The notes under the pieces were generated by a model. It was not told where the DNA came from and made no database searches. It worked only from the letters and a program-made list of their open reading frames with translations. 64,000 bases of DNA from Cyrtodaria siliqua (taxonomy: Eukaryota > Mollusca > Bivalvia > Adapedonta > Hiatellidae). The stretch spans positions 124,001 through 188,000 of the forward strand of contig JAWPHD010001809.1 in the NCBI GenBank assembly GCA_037043455.1. The letters are read 5' to 3'. This document shows positions 34,700 through 46,457 of this stretch, piece after piece (position 1 is the stretch's first letter; each line of letters starts with the position of its first letter). The position numbers and the translations under genes are program-made.

Positions 34700-36630
34700 A
34701 ACTAGTCTAATACAAGTTTCGTTTGCACTTAGATTCTAATGTTTAATCTGCTTCATAAATACTTCGGCCTAAGCTAGTTTAATTAAACTTTCTTGATTTG
34801 TATTAAAAACTGGAAGTTTGTTGGAAGACAACGGCTAGTTGGATTAAGATTTTTTGAGATACTGGCGATTTAATTACTTGTCGAATACCAGTTATACGAT
34901 ATAAAACTACATTAAATCTTATTATGTTTTTTTCAGGCGATGACGTTAATTTACATATCCGTTTCATTTTACTTCTTCTTCTTGAATTACCGATATAATA
35001 TCCTTGGTGTAAACTTAATAAAATTAGTGTTACTTTTCACGTGTTCTTTTTTTTTTACCCAGTGAAGTAAACGTTTCATTTTTTAAACAAAATCATTCAT
35101 GCAATTATAAAATCTGAAAAGAAGAGAAAAACAGGTGTATAATCCAGGGAGGTGTTATGTGATTTTGCCGAGGTATAGTTATACCATAGATGCACCCCCG
35201 CTCATCAAGGTCTTCTGCTTCACTGGAAATATGAACAATTCTTACTCGGAACTCGTGGACTCTTGAGTGGTCTTTTTTAGCGCCATTTCAAACCACTTGA
35301 CCTCTCACTACTACACACTCATTGGTTGGAGTCTTGCACGCAGTGCCTTATAGTCGAATCATCACTAATTAACGTGTTGCTAAATGGGTCACAATTCCAC
35401 AGCATGTACACACACAAAACAAAAAAAAAGAAATTAACAGAATAAAAATATTCCATTAACAATGGAAAGTTTTTTCCCCCGCCTTTACGTGTTATGTATT
35501 CTCGTGTTTAAAGACAACCAATACATAATTTAAAATGACCTAAACTTATTTTTTGTCCTGGAGCGAGATAGTACATATAATGATCAAACTTGATTCAACG
35601 TTTAGTGGCGTACAAACTGTACATGTCACCCTATTGTTTTAATATAATTTCTAAACCTATTTACAACCATTTAGAATGTATACAAACTGTGTGATGTTTA
35701 GGGAAAAAATAATGTTACTATCTTGTATGTATATTTTATATTATTTATCAAACTTGCTAAAAATCAAAATCTCATGCAATAAAACAAATTTCCAAAAGAC
35801 AATGTAGTTTACGTTACGTGACATAAACACGAAATTTATGTTACCATTTAAAGTTATTTGTCATACATATTGAATGTTTACAGAAATAAATGCTTTAGTT
35901 CTTTACTGAAACAGTGACTATTTCAAGAACAAAATGCTATTAATTAAATGAATATATAAAATAATGAATAAATAAATGAATAAAATATGTGTGTATATAT
36001 AGATGCTACGATATGTAAAATAAACACGAAAGTTACGTTTCCACTTAAAGTTACATATAATATTGGATCCTTCCAGAAATAAAGGTGCTAGTATTTTACT
36101 TTTAACTATAATTTTTATTTTAAAATGTATTGTAATTCATTAGTTTAAGTAAATAAATAAATATAATATCTACAAATAAAATAAATATATAATAAATAAA
36201 TATTTTAAAATGATTCATAAATCAGAAAAATAGTAATTGCACATTAAACTACTGGGAGCTTATCCGTTATTGAAAATATTTTTTTCACTAGTTATGGCAT
36301 CTTCGCTTTGTAACAATGTATCCTGCTTTGAGACAAACTCCAAAGAATAACCATATTTTGTCCCCATCCAATGTAAGTTAGTCTTGCCTTGTTCTGATTA
36401 CTAGTATTCGGGCACAATACTAATAATACCAGGGACTCAGATATGTAATATAAACGGGTCCTAATATAATAATACTAACTCTTATCAGACACAAAGGAAA
36501 ATGACCTTGACACGCATTTATCTTCACTCTAACGCCTATGTCCAATGTTCTTTCAGTATGACCATTGGAACTACGCCAGACGCATTCCAGTATATTTAAT
36601 GACACCCTGCGTCTTGACACAACCCGTCCC
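34700..36630. other. AT-rich sequence, nothing assigned
   Basis: Very AT-rich (notably 35500-36240). CACGAAA(G/T)TTACGTT-type phrases near 35820 and 36025 suggest a diverged ~200-bp duplication. No exon recognised. Confidence 0.45.
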
Positions 36631-36638
36631 CGGGTCAA

Positions 36639-36935
36639 ATGAACTTCTCCAAAAGAGGAGATTTAGTGTCCCTAACTATCAATCAACATCCAAATTTTCA
36701 GGATAACATCATTGGATTCTGTAGAAAATATGCATCATACCGGTACTACCACTGGTGCATTACACGGCTATGTAGAGCAAAGCTGCTAGAGGCCACGCTC
36801 CAGAGGGCAAATATGACACCTGAAGTTATTTCTTCGAGCAAAGAACTGCATCCATCTCAAACAAAGAACAATGAAAAAGACTTGAGAAGAGCCACGGAAT
36901 CTATCATCGTTTTCACAAACCCCATTCCGAGTTGA
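36639..36935 (+). pseudogene. ORF remnant of an unidentified repeat protein
   Basis: 98 codons including RLCRAKLLEATLQRANMTPE, LHPSQTKNNEKDLRRATESI and ending IVFTNPIPS. The pattern (HPSQ..K.E.D…..…FTNPx) resembles a protein I associate with high-copy invertebrate repeats, but I cannot name the family. It stops at 36936 and related sense may continue out of frame. It lies between the inverted LINE arms. Confidence 0.35.
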
Positions 36936-37237
36936 TATCAATGACTATGAGCTATACCTCCGATCGTACGGTATTCCAGCATAGAGAGATGTTGCTGATG
37001 ATCTGAAGACCTTGACATATTCGACAATGACTTGTTAATTGACACGCCGACCCGATCTATAACACACTATATTTGGTTAATTGATCAGGTATAAGACAGA
37101 TCTTAAGTTGAAGTATCATATCATTTAGGCTCAGTACCATGGTCCCTTGCAACAGCTGATGGCAATTCAGTAAGAACTGATAAAGCCAAATTGCTCTACT
37201 GCTTAGAAGTATCAGTTGAGCCAGCTACACAGCGAGG

Positions 37238-38452
37238 GCGACTCAATTGGCATAGTCAATCTTCCTTGAGGCCCTCTTAATACAATACAATGAAACACAT
37301 CATCGTAATTTATCAAATACATGTATCTGTAGGCATGCTTATGAACTCATAATTATCAAAGCATATGACAATGTGATATTTTAAAATGAAACGCTGACTA
37401 AAATCAATCACGATACAAAATAAACATACTACAATGTATACATAAACATAGACACGTTTGTATAGTGTATACATCATTATTGCTTTTAACCCATGGAATT
37501 AACAATATGTAAAAGCAAATTAAACTATGCTAGATTAAGATTCGATTTTACCCATTTCAAGCATTTGTTGGAAAATATATTCAATGATGTAGAGTTTTTT
37601 ATTTCGAGGGGAATACTATTCCATACTAAAGTTCCAGAATATGAAATTTCTATTTGTAACTGATCTCAATTTCGAAAATTGAAGAAGGGAATAATGATAC
37701 TCGAACTGTGTGGGAAATATTCATATTATTATGACACCTGCTGCACGGGGTTCTAAATGTCAATAGGGATTCCATCTCATACCACATAGAGCCATCTCCA
37801 GAACCGGGTAACACTCTCTGAATCGCGCGTAATATCCGTGTCAGCGTGTTTCGGTTCCTTATTGATAATTCTATAACATCATATCCAGCAGCCGAAACAA
37901 TTGTCGTGTCACCCCGCTTACTGTACGCCGTCTGCTCAGCTTCACGTCCTTCACTCCTTCGGAGACATCAGCAATAGTGCGTTTTAATTGATTTGCAATA
38001 TTACGCGCTGGTACGTACCAGATGTGTGCTAACCCACTTTTAAACTCGATTGACTCGACTATTTGCATACACTGCTATCCTTCTCAGTTATGCACACACG
38101 ATCTCGTATCTAAGTCTATGGTATAGGATAACAGACGACAATATGATCTCGTTTATAATTAATAAGTCTGTCAAGAACATTGTTCTTTGTACTGTTTAGT
38201 TGATACTATTCTTCATCTTCATATATGTTTGTATGTACAATTAAATGCCCAGAACCACCTTGTCAGCGCAACAGTGTTTATTTGTTTTGCACACGATCAA
38301 CAGGGCACACGTCCTATACATATACTTTACTTTCTCATAACTTTGAAATTCTTTCTATTATTTAGTCATTAAAACAAAAATAATATCGCTATACAAAACG
38401 CGCGCCAATGAGTCAATATTTATGTTTCACGCTTCCACGCTTAATATTATAA
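37238..38452 (-). mobile_element. LINE 3'-end copy, arm 2 of an inverted pair (interrupted)
   Basis: Reverse-complement counterpart of 31421-32690 (GGCATAGTCAATCTTCCTTGAG, CGTCCTTCACTCCTTCGGAG, GTGTGCCCTGTTG-type phrases). Its 5' terminal piece, ATTGTCCTTTCATCAGC, is found beyond a later LINE insertion at 40378-40395. It has a longer open frame (37871-38068) than arm 1, including VKDVKLSRRRTVSG. Confidence 0.72.
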
Positions 38453-40377
38453 CATAACATAACATAACATAATTTTATTCAGCATTAAACCACAATACAA
38501 TAGTTTATAGCCTACATATAAATCTGAAAATACAAAAGTCTGTCTCTCCCTCTTCATGGTGACTTATATCCGTCATCAATATATAATACGTTTTACTTGG
38601 AGGAAAGTAAATATGTATGTTTTATATTAACAACACTACTACTCTGTTTATATATTGGAAAGTACAACAAATCGTCATAAATTCAAGTTCATTGAATACC
38701 TTTAGTTCGTCTATACTAAATATATCACTGCTATCTGTGTTGATACTATTAGTTAGATCATTAATAAAAAACATGAACATTATCGGAGACAATGGGTCCC
38801 CTTGTTTTAAACCGTTATTTGAAACTAAAAGTTCAGATATAGTATTTTTATATTTGATAGAACATTTGAACGAAGAATATATTGACTGTAGTGATTTCAA
38901 CATTCTCGGGCTTACATTTTCTTGAGTAAGTTTATGTCACAATAAATACCTATCGACGGTGTCAAACGCTTTTTCGAAGTCTATAAAAGCACAATAAAGC
39001 TTTTTTCATTTGGTATTGAAAACCTTTGCAATTATTGAATAAAAAATAAAAAATATTATCTACTGTAGATTTAGCTTTTTGAAATCCAAATTGGTTATCG
39101 TCAATTTTATCATGCAATTCTGACCACTTTTTTATGCGGTCTAATAAAACATGTGAACATATTTTTGGCAGCATATTTATAAGTGTTATTCCTCTATAAT
39201 TGTTTGTAGAGTCAATATCACCCTTATTTTTGAATAGAGGTATAATCATTCCTTCACCCCATGATTTCGGGTACTCTCCATTCAAAAATATTTTGTTAAA
39301 AAGCTTAACAATATATGGTAAAATAATAGTTTTTGATAATTTAAAGACTTCAGCTAAAAGAGTGTCAATTCCAGCTGATTTTTTATTTTTCAAAGACATA
39401 TCTATTACTAAACTTATTTCATCGTACGTTATTTCCCCGTCTAGGTCTGGGTCTACAAAGTCGGATTGATTATCGTTCGTGTTATTAACGAAGTCCGGTA
39501 AGTTATTTCTAACTTGAAAGATGGCTTTAAAATGAGTATAAAAATGTTGAACTGTCTGACGTTTTCTCTTTCGTTTTTAAGTGTTTATTTATATTTTCCC
39601 AAAGTTCTCGAGGTTTAGTTTTGGCTATTTCACATAATCGTTTGCCTTCATTTTGTTTAAATTTTGCACGCACCTTACATTTAGTACGATTAAACAGTGT
39701 TCTAGCTTTAGTAAACAATAGTCTATTTTCGTCGGTTTTATTTTTCATAAAGGTGTTTCTAGCCCTTTGGAAATCTTTTCTCTTATTTTTGCAGCTTTCG
39801 TTAAACCAGTTATTCGAGTGCCTTTTTTCTTATAAGACGTGCTCTTTATAACGATATTTTGGCCCATGACTGTATCTACGTTTTCTTGCATAAATTGTGT
39901 AAATAATTGAACCGATGTGTCTACATGTTGCTAGTAACGTTACGAATTTGCTCTTGTGTTTCGATAAAATATTTTCATGCAGAATTTGGGTTTTAGTTTC
40001 ATCCCATATAACTGTATGAACTGTTTCTGGCTCTTTTCTAATAATTCGTTCATGTTTCTTTATATTAAATGTTAACAGCAACGGCGCTTGGTCAGAAAAT
40101 TCTGAGAATGGTAAAACTTTAAAGTCTTCAATATATTTAAAATCTTAGCCCCCGCCTTCGATCCGCCCATTAGCAATACAAAGGCCCGATAATTGGCAGA
40201 AGGACAAAAGCTTTCGACCATGTGCGTCAGTCACGTGATCGTTACTATTGCGCGTAGGAATGTCAATAAACATTGCATCATCGTTGTCGTCTAAGTATCT
40301 GTCAAAATGTAAAATGTCATCATTGTCAGTGCCCGTGCGACTGTTAAAGTCGCCAGGGACGAATACTTTACCTAGAT
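38453..40377 (-). mobile_element. non-LTR retrotransposon (LINE), decayed, inserted in arm 2
   Basis: From 5' to 3' on the minus strand: an endonuclease piece with FVPGDFNSRTGTDNDD (APE-type GDFN motif, about 40375-40145), a linker (40081-39527, several frames), then reverse transcriptase. The RT shows KKSAGIDTLLAEVFKL, NNYRGITLINMLPKI, DNQFGFQKAKSTVDNIFYFL, then in another frame LKQGDPLSPIMFMFFINDL. The catalytic box near 38670 is frameshifted. A 3' end with AATAAAATTATG and a (TTATG)n tail lies at 38455-38480. 5'-truncated within the endonuclease domain. Frameshifts and stops make it inactive. Confidence 0.9.
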
Positions 40378-40510
40378 TATTGTCCTTTCATCAGCTTAGT
40401 CAAGTAACAATTGTTATGAGGTAATCGGATTAAACCTGAACACAAACTCCTCCTCTCGAACATTTACTTTACTACTATTATACATACAATACATAGAGAA
40501 TAATAAATGG

Positions 40511-40606
40511 GTATTTTCATATCAAACCCTATATCAGGCCTGAGACGCCATAGCTCTCGGGCTGATATGGGTCGAGGGCCTGATATAGGGTGTGATATGA
40601 AAATAC
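40511..40606. repeat. hairpin
   Basis: GTATTTTCATATCAAACCCT + ATATCAGGCC pairs with GGCCTGATATAGGGTGTGAT + ATGAAAATAC. Perfect over most of 30 bp, with a 35-bp interior. Fold-back element. Confidence 0.8.
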
Positions 40607-40619
40607 ACATTTTTTGTAC

Positions 40620-42520
40620 TATTTATCATATACTTGAGCTTTGTCGAAATTTCAACTTCAGCTTACTTACTACGCTGTTTTACTGGGAGAAAAAAAAGTT
40701 CATATCTAGTCCATATTGATGTGCTCATGTCTGTCGCGTAAGCGGTACACACAATTTATTTTTGTCCGAAATCTTATTGAAAATGAATTCCATTGAATTT
40801 GAGATTTGCTAATCAAGGTGATTTGTCATAAGTGGTTATTTTATCCACGGATAATATCCTATAGCCAATAATCTGCGTGAAAACAGGATTGAAGTAACTA
40901 ATGAAACGCAGACGACAAACAATACCCGTGACAAATCGTATACAATCGTAACTAATCGGTTATTTCCGTTTCACTCCGGTAAAAGGATCGAGATGAACAT
41001 TCGGTTATTTCCGTGATATGACATTTTTCACGCGTGTGATAAAGCTTTATTGCCCGGCAAAGTAATCCTGATTGATATGACTAGCAAGGTCTATGTTGTA
41101 TCGTATATCCAAAAACAACATATCTGTAGGGTAGTATATGATAAATAGCCGAAATTTCCGAGTTTTTTTTTCCTTTCGTATATATCCCATGTGTATTCCA
41201 CCCGTCCAGCATATATACTCTATGAAGTTTCATATTCTTTATCACAAAAATAAGAAATAATTCACGCTATGTTCGTCGGAGATATTGCGAGAATATGGTC
41301 AACAGTTCAGTCGGCATTTCTTTTAGAGACACCAGTTATATGTTAAAATTCATATTAAAATTAGTCTTTTTAAAATTAAATTTTACCATAAATATTCATT
41401 AGAAAATAGGAAATAATGCATCAACGATTGATACAGTTTAGACTGCCAGTCACCAGCTAGATTCGGCCGGGGAAAAAATACCTGTGTATCTGGTTACCCG
41501 ACCGTCCCTATTTTTTGGCGCCGACCCTACAGTTTTTTATCATAAAAAAAAGAAGAAAAAAGAACATTTCCGTGTTATTTGTTGAAAACAAACATGTTTT
41601 ACGTTTTCCTGAAAAAATGTCCCAGAGTAATGTAGTTATAGAAAATGAAGTGGCCTAATTATCACGTAGCACCTTAACTTTTTCTTCGAACATCTCTTTC
41701 AAATATTCATAGATTTTGATAGATTTTGATAAGAATACATGCAAAGATTCATATTAAAATAAATGGCAATATGGGATTATAATAGTTTTTCTAAAAAGAA
41801 ATTGTATGAAAACAACATTAATTTCCGCACTGCCACGTGAAACAGATATACATTTCACTGTATCCTATATATTTGTTATTTATAGGTAGGTGGTTTTATA
41901 TAAACATATATCCAGAAGACTGAGAAGTGGTATAAATACTAAGCGTAATTTCAAAAATCAAACAAATATTTGCAATATAAAAGATGATCTGTGTGCGTCA
42001 GCATGATAGGACACTTAGGCTGTGTCATTCTTGAATTAAAACTTAAGCCCCTAGCTTTATGCTATATATATTAAAATAGAATCCGATTAGTTTGACATCC
42101 ATGAAAAATAAGAAAAAATAAATAAAAGAAAACAAATACCTACCTACCTACCCTAATTTTTTCAACCGAGTAAGTTTCAGTTTCAGTAGGTGATACAATT
42201 TGTGTTACTCGGATTTTATCCTTAAGTTTTATCGTAAAATAAAAAAATTTGGTAGAGTAAAAAAACGATAATTTTCAATATTTTGATTTTAAAAGATAAT
42301 ATATTGAATCAATTTGCATGAATGTGCATGAAATATGCAGGGTTTAAAAGAATCACACTGCAGATACCTTAATTTTAAGAGTAATTAACAGTAAACTTGG
42401 TTTGACATCAAGGATAAAGACCGAGTTTATCACCTACCAGAATGTATTGGTATGTCTTTTTTCTGGTCACTGATTGGTCAGCTGTTTCGATTGATGCTCA
42501 AAATTATGAATTAAATTTAA
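40620..42520. other. gene A intron, AT-rich, unassigned
   Basis: Contains a copy of the AATTTCCG-type repeat end (41150-41215) and AT-rich filler. A phrase at 41493-41540 (ACCCGACCGTCCCTATTTTT) resembles 22358-22385 (GACCGACCCTATTTTAAGG). No exon recognised. Confidence 0.45.
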
Positions 42521-42522
42521 TG

Positions 42523-42760
42523 TGTTTTGTTTTTCGTCATTTTCAACACATGTAAGGTTATATATGACGGTCGACTGTTTTTGTGGTTGAGGCAGACCAC
42601 CCACTTTTCCTGGGTAGAACCAGTACTGTACACCTCCCGCCATCCGGAAGAATCGACACTTCCTCACTTACAAGTCGAGCTCCCAGTGGGATTCGAACCC
42701 GCAGCGGTGAGAGGCGAAGGTTCACAATGCAACGTCGTTAACCATTCGGCCACGGAGACG
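42523..42760 (-). mobile_element. tRNA-derived SINE, family 1, best copy
   Basis: The minus strand begins CGTCTCCGTGGCCGAATGGT (A-box TGGCCGAATGG), then CGGGTTCGAATCCC (B-box), then the body CAAGTCGAG...GTCGATTC...GGAGGTGTAC...TACCCAGGAAAAGTGGGTGG, ending ATATAACCTTACATGTG. The head is Ser-tRNA-like. It lies about 40 bp from the donor of gene A's micro-exon. Confidence 0.85.
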
Positions 42761-42799
42761 TTAAATTTAATATGTAATAATATGTAATAACCTACTTAC

Positions 42800-42823
42800 C
42801 ATGTTGTTCACCTTCATACGACC
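42800..42823 (-). CDS. gene A micro-exon (24 nt): WSYEGEQH segment
   Basis: Between CTTTTCAG and /GTAAGT the minus strand reads (x)GG-TCG-TAT-GAA-GGT-GAA-CAA-CAT-G, giving (W)SYEGEQH(G). It is phase 1 at both ends and joins exon 26332-26511 as SYEGEQHGVEHW, which is what precedes the CA domain core (WxYxGxxGPEHW). A TGG codon would be completed if the upstream exon ends in T. Strong splice sites, exact phase and sense make chance unlikely despite the 24-nt length and the 16.3-kb intron. Confidence 0.8.
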
Positions 42824-43089
42824 CTGAAAAGAAAAAGGGAAAATAAGTTAGCACAGTTGTTAACGTTGCCGTTTACACATAATGTGCCCCCGGCATTGGA
42901 AATGACAAGGAAGATAATAAGTATGATCATTTGAAGGTTCTTTTGAAAGGGATATGGAAGACGCCATTTAAAAAAACAATGACATCATAGTTCTAAATTA
43001 CCATGTATTTTGTGTTTATTCGTGTTCTTACTATTTCAGATAATGAAGCGGCTGAATTAAGTCCCCTTCGAATTATTGGCTTCAAACAT

Positions 43090-43500
43090 CAGTGGTTCAG
43101 AGGTTATAATAGCGTAAATGAGTAGCCATGCCCCTTCCATAGTAAAGTGAGAATGTAGACAACTGTTAAAATCTCAAACCTTGTTAGAATTCTGTGAAAC
43201 TTGATTTATCATGCAAATAAAAATGTTTGCTATTAAACATCAACATGCAATGGATATGGGGGTGGGGGAGGGTGTGTGTGTGAATATCTTCCAAGAAGTA
43301 ATTATTTAGCTGTATACTAACGCCGGGTCAACAGTCAAATTTATGTTTACCCCTTGTAATTGCATACTAGTACCCTGCATATTTTCACTTCTAAAATTTG
43401 TATCCAAAACATGATACATTTTCAAATATCAATAACATGTCCAGAATTCAGTTACAGCCACAAAATAACAGGAAACTGCACTAGACATGTTTAAAGAAAA
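43090..43500. repeat. dispersed repeat, inverted copy
   Basis: Reverse-complement relative of 8160-8530 (GAGGTTATAATAGCGTAAAT, CCCTTCCATAGTAAAG, GTTAGAATTCTG, ACAGGAAACTGCACTA), with a G-rich insertion at 43255-43280. Confidence 0.65.
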
Positions 43501-43740
43501 AATATTATCACCCTTTATAAACTGGTTGCGTCCTTATGTTTGTCCATGTTTATGACATTAGAGACAACTCCAGCTACCATCGAATCAAATCGTATGCATT
43601 AAGTCCCCTTTGAAGTACTGGCTTCAAAGTTCGAAGTTATTCAGAAATATACTGATAACAAATTAAGGATTTTAAGATTTTTTGTTTTGATTCTGTTTGC
43701 AAATATTATAAAGTTTCCTTTTAAAAGGAACGGCTTGCCT

Positions 43741-44150
43741 TTTTAAATAGACGTAACATTGGTGATATTGAAACATGTATATGTTTTAATTTAATCTCAA
43801 TAGATGTACTTCCAAAAATATTGAACACGCATATTGACAATATGAAAATTACATTGTTTCATCAAAAAACAACAACAGGGAATGGTCTTGGAATCTCAGT
43901 TTAAATAAATCGGTACAAAGTCTCAATCCTATCTCGTGAAGTGGACCCTTCCTTGGGGCAATAGTTCCGAAAAAACAATAGTTTAGCGAAGGTAAATGAT
44001 ATTGAAACAGCTACATATTTTAATTGAATTTCAATAGATTTACTGGCAAAAATACGAAACACGTATATTGACAATATGGAAACAACATTGATTCATTAAA
44101 AAAAAGTGAATGGTCTTGGAATCTCAATTTAAATAAATCGATACCAACAT
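43741..44150. repeat. ~235-bp tandem duplication
   Basis: GATATTGAAACA..., ATATTGACAATATG and GAATGGTCTTGGAATCTCA occur in order in 43761-43925 and again in 43997-44150. An adjacent short direct repeat (GGGAACC(T/G)GTTACTTCCTGT, 44188 and 44219) is in a Ser/Thr-rich frame that I do not call a gene. Confidence 0.7.
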
Positions 44151-44639
44151 GTCAACACCTATCTCCAGAAGTGGACTTTTGAGCTGGGAACCTGTTACTT
44201 CCTGTTCAGTTCTGAGCAGGGAACCGGTTACTTCCTGTGAAAAACCGAAATCCAATACAAAGGCTAGCACCGAAGGTGCAAGCCAAAATGAAACTACAAC
44301 CACTGAGACGACAGCCAGTCTGCACTCTTTAATCTCGAACTACTTATGATAACTTTTGCACAAAGCGAGCACATCCGTCTGATTTAGTGTAATTTAACCT
44401 CAGACCTATCAAAAAGAAAAGAAGGAGATTTAAGATTTTATTTTGATTCTGATGGCAAAGAAATAAAGTATATTAACCACTGAGACGATGAGCCAGTCTA
44501 AGTCAAGCATAGAAGTCCTGTTAACTTAAAAAAGACAATCTCGTTAAAATCAGAGCCTTTATCACGCTACTATACTGTTTGCTACTAAGGATCTGACCAC
44601 GCTCCATTGGAAGTCACGTCAGATTGACCTTACGAGTAG

Positions 44640-45140
44640 CCAAACATGTTTCAGCCCACAAAAGTGTTCCGTATTGACAGCTTCACTGCGCACGTCGCGT
44701 TTCAGTAAAACGCTGTGGTCTACGCTCGGTATTGAACGACAATATGTCCGTAACTTTTAGCTTATAAAACACACAATAATTCCGTTGACAAGCATCATTA
44801 CGTGGTCCCGCCATAATTCCATTAAGTGATGGGAAAGCTTATATTAGCGGGCGTTTATAACGGATATTTCGACAATAAAACACGTTTAAAACAGTTTTTA
44901 CTGAAACAAATGCGAACAAATGTTTACCATTACCTATTAAAGGCATTTGCTGTAGTTTTCCATGCGCACCTTTTTTGGGCGACTTCTCTTCTAAAACTAT
45001 TGAATGGATATTCCTACAAATTTACAGGAATGTTGCTTTTGTTGTCTAGTTGTAATTTTCGTCTTTTTTTTTCTTTTTTTTTCTTTTTTTTTTTGAATTT
45101 TTTTTTATTTTTTTTATTTTTTTTTATTGTCTTTATTTAA
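44640..45140. repeat. dispersed repeat, inverted relative to 48130-48290, ending in T-rich tract
   Basis: ACGTGGTCCCGCCATAATTC, TTAAGTGATGGGAAA and CGACAATAAAACACGTTTAA match the reverse complement of 48150-48285. It is followed by poly-T/TC sequence at 45061-45140 whose Phe-rich frame is an artefact. Confidence 0.65.
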
Positions 45141-45149
45141 ATAAAGGCC

Positions 45150-46457
45150 TATTATTAGATAAATAAAATAGGGAAAATATAGCATTTTGTAAAAATTCCA
45201 ACAAAATTAAAAAAATTAAGCATAATGGTACGGTTCCAAAAACCTATATTAAATCTCAATATGCATGGTGACCTATAAATTTAATTGAATATATTGTTCA
45301 GTTCACTCGAATGTCATCTGAAGTGCGCGATTTCATTGGTTGGATTTAGTTGATCTTCTCATGAATATTGATTAGATGAAAGGTCGATCTGACGTGACCT
45401 CAAAGGCAAAGTTGTAAGATCCAATAGCGGAGAGTATCAAAGCGTAATTAGGATATGATTTTAATGTGATTGCTTAAAATCTGACGTGTTTTGTTTTCGA
45501 AATTAAAAGCTTTGTGTTATTGTTTTTATCAACTGAATGTATATATTCATACGTAAATCTAGACCACGGTCACTAAAAGGTCAGTAACATTAAACCTAAA
45601 ATCAGCGATATGAATGACATTATACATTTGTGTTTAAGAGGTCGGAACAATTTACGCTGAAATGTGATACTAGAGACGGTGGCTATGAAAGGACAGCACG
45701 GCCCCATGCCGTATTTATTAAGTGACCGCGAAATAAATAAATTCTGGTATATGGGAATGTATCGTACATTGCCCTGTTTAAACTAATTAGGCCTAAATTC
45801 GAAGCGTTTTACTGTCAACATCATACTTTTAGAACTGCCTGATCACGAGAAGTGTTTAATGCTTGCTATATGACCATTAACACTTCAGTAAAACATTAAG
45901 AAACGCATCACACGCTCGTGATTTGTGTTTTGTAACGTTTTACGATTGGTCACTAAACTTAAAGTGACCTGATGACTGATATAATGATAAGAATAGCGGT
46001 CTTTATGTTGGGCACCGAATTGGTGTTTTAAACTCGTTGCATCTAAGATGCTGTCCAACTAGTATATAACTTGAATAAAATCACAATCTAGATTGATCCC
46101 ACGTGCTTGAAACATCGTTGTTAATTTATTTATTTTAGGAAAATTATTTAAGATAGCTGGCTATTTCAAAGACGAGTTGAACAAGACAATTCTGTATTCT
46201 ATACAATGATTTTGTTTAAGCTTTACTAAAAACTAACTAAATAACAAAAAAAATCGTTCGTTTAACCGTATTTGAAACTGCGACAGTGACGTGACTCGGC
46301 AAATTAATATATATATATTTAAACATATATATATATGTTTAAATGTGGCCCACTCATATGAGGTATACTTGTATATATGTATGCGTATATAAGTTAATTG
46401 TGCCTCCAGACGAGTGTGTTATGATGTAGATATACAGTTCATCAACGTGTTTTGCAG
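45150..46457. other. intergenic or intronic AT-rich sequence
   Basis: No exon or repeat family recognised except an AT dinucleotide palindrome (46305-46345, TATATATATTTAAACATATA). It lies between gene A's visible 5' part and the possible terminal exon at 46458; gene A's signal-peptide exon may be hidden here. Confidence 0.4.

Larger units (their letters stand above)
10824..42823 (-). other. gene A: secreted-type alpha-carbonic anhydrase, near complete
   Basis: Gene-level entry. Seven exons (42800-42823, 26332-26511, 24998-25161, 24197-24289, 22825-22891, 18991-19145, 10824-10994) join in frame to about 283 codons, slightly longer than a ~260-residue CA domain. Visible in order: WSY entry, QSPIDI, shuttle His (NTGHS), HFHWG, GSEH, LHIVHY, SLTTPTC, YRPTQ and a stop. 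All catalytic positions are kept. Cys in ATCGG and TTPTCDE matches the Cys23-Cys203 disulfide of exported CAs. There is no C-terminal membrane segment and no Gly-Asn repeat insert of the nacrein kind. The signal-peptide exon must lie to the right of 42823. A shell or extracellular acid-base role is inference. Confidence 0.9.

Noticed and set aside
31421..38452. Complete Polinton/Maverick transposon with long terminal inverted repeats
   Set aside because: The arms contain LINE-like C-terminal sense and a LINE 3' tail, and no polymerase B, integrase, ATPase or capsid frame is visible. Kept only as an open alternative in the findings.
44149..44349. Ser/Thr-rich plus-strand ORF
   Set aside because: Built on a short direct repeat within duplicated sequence. 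It has no domain and no splice or promoter context.
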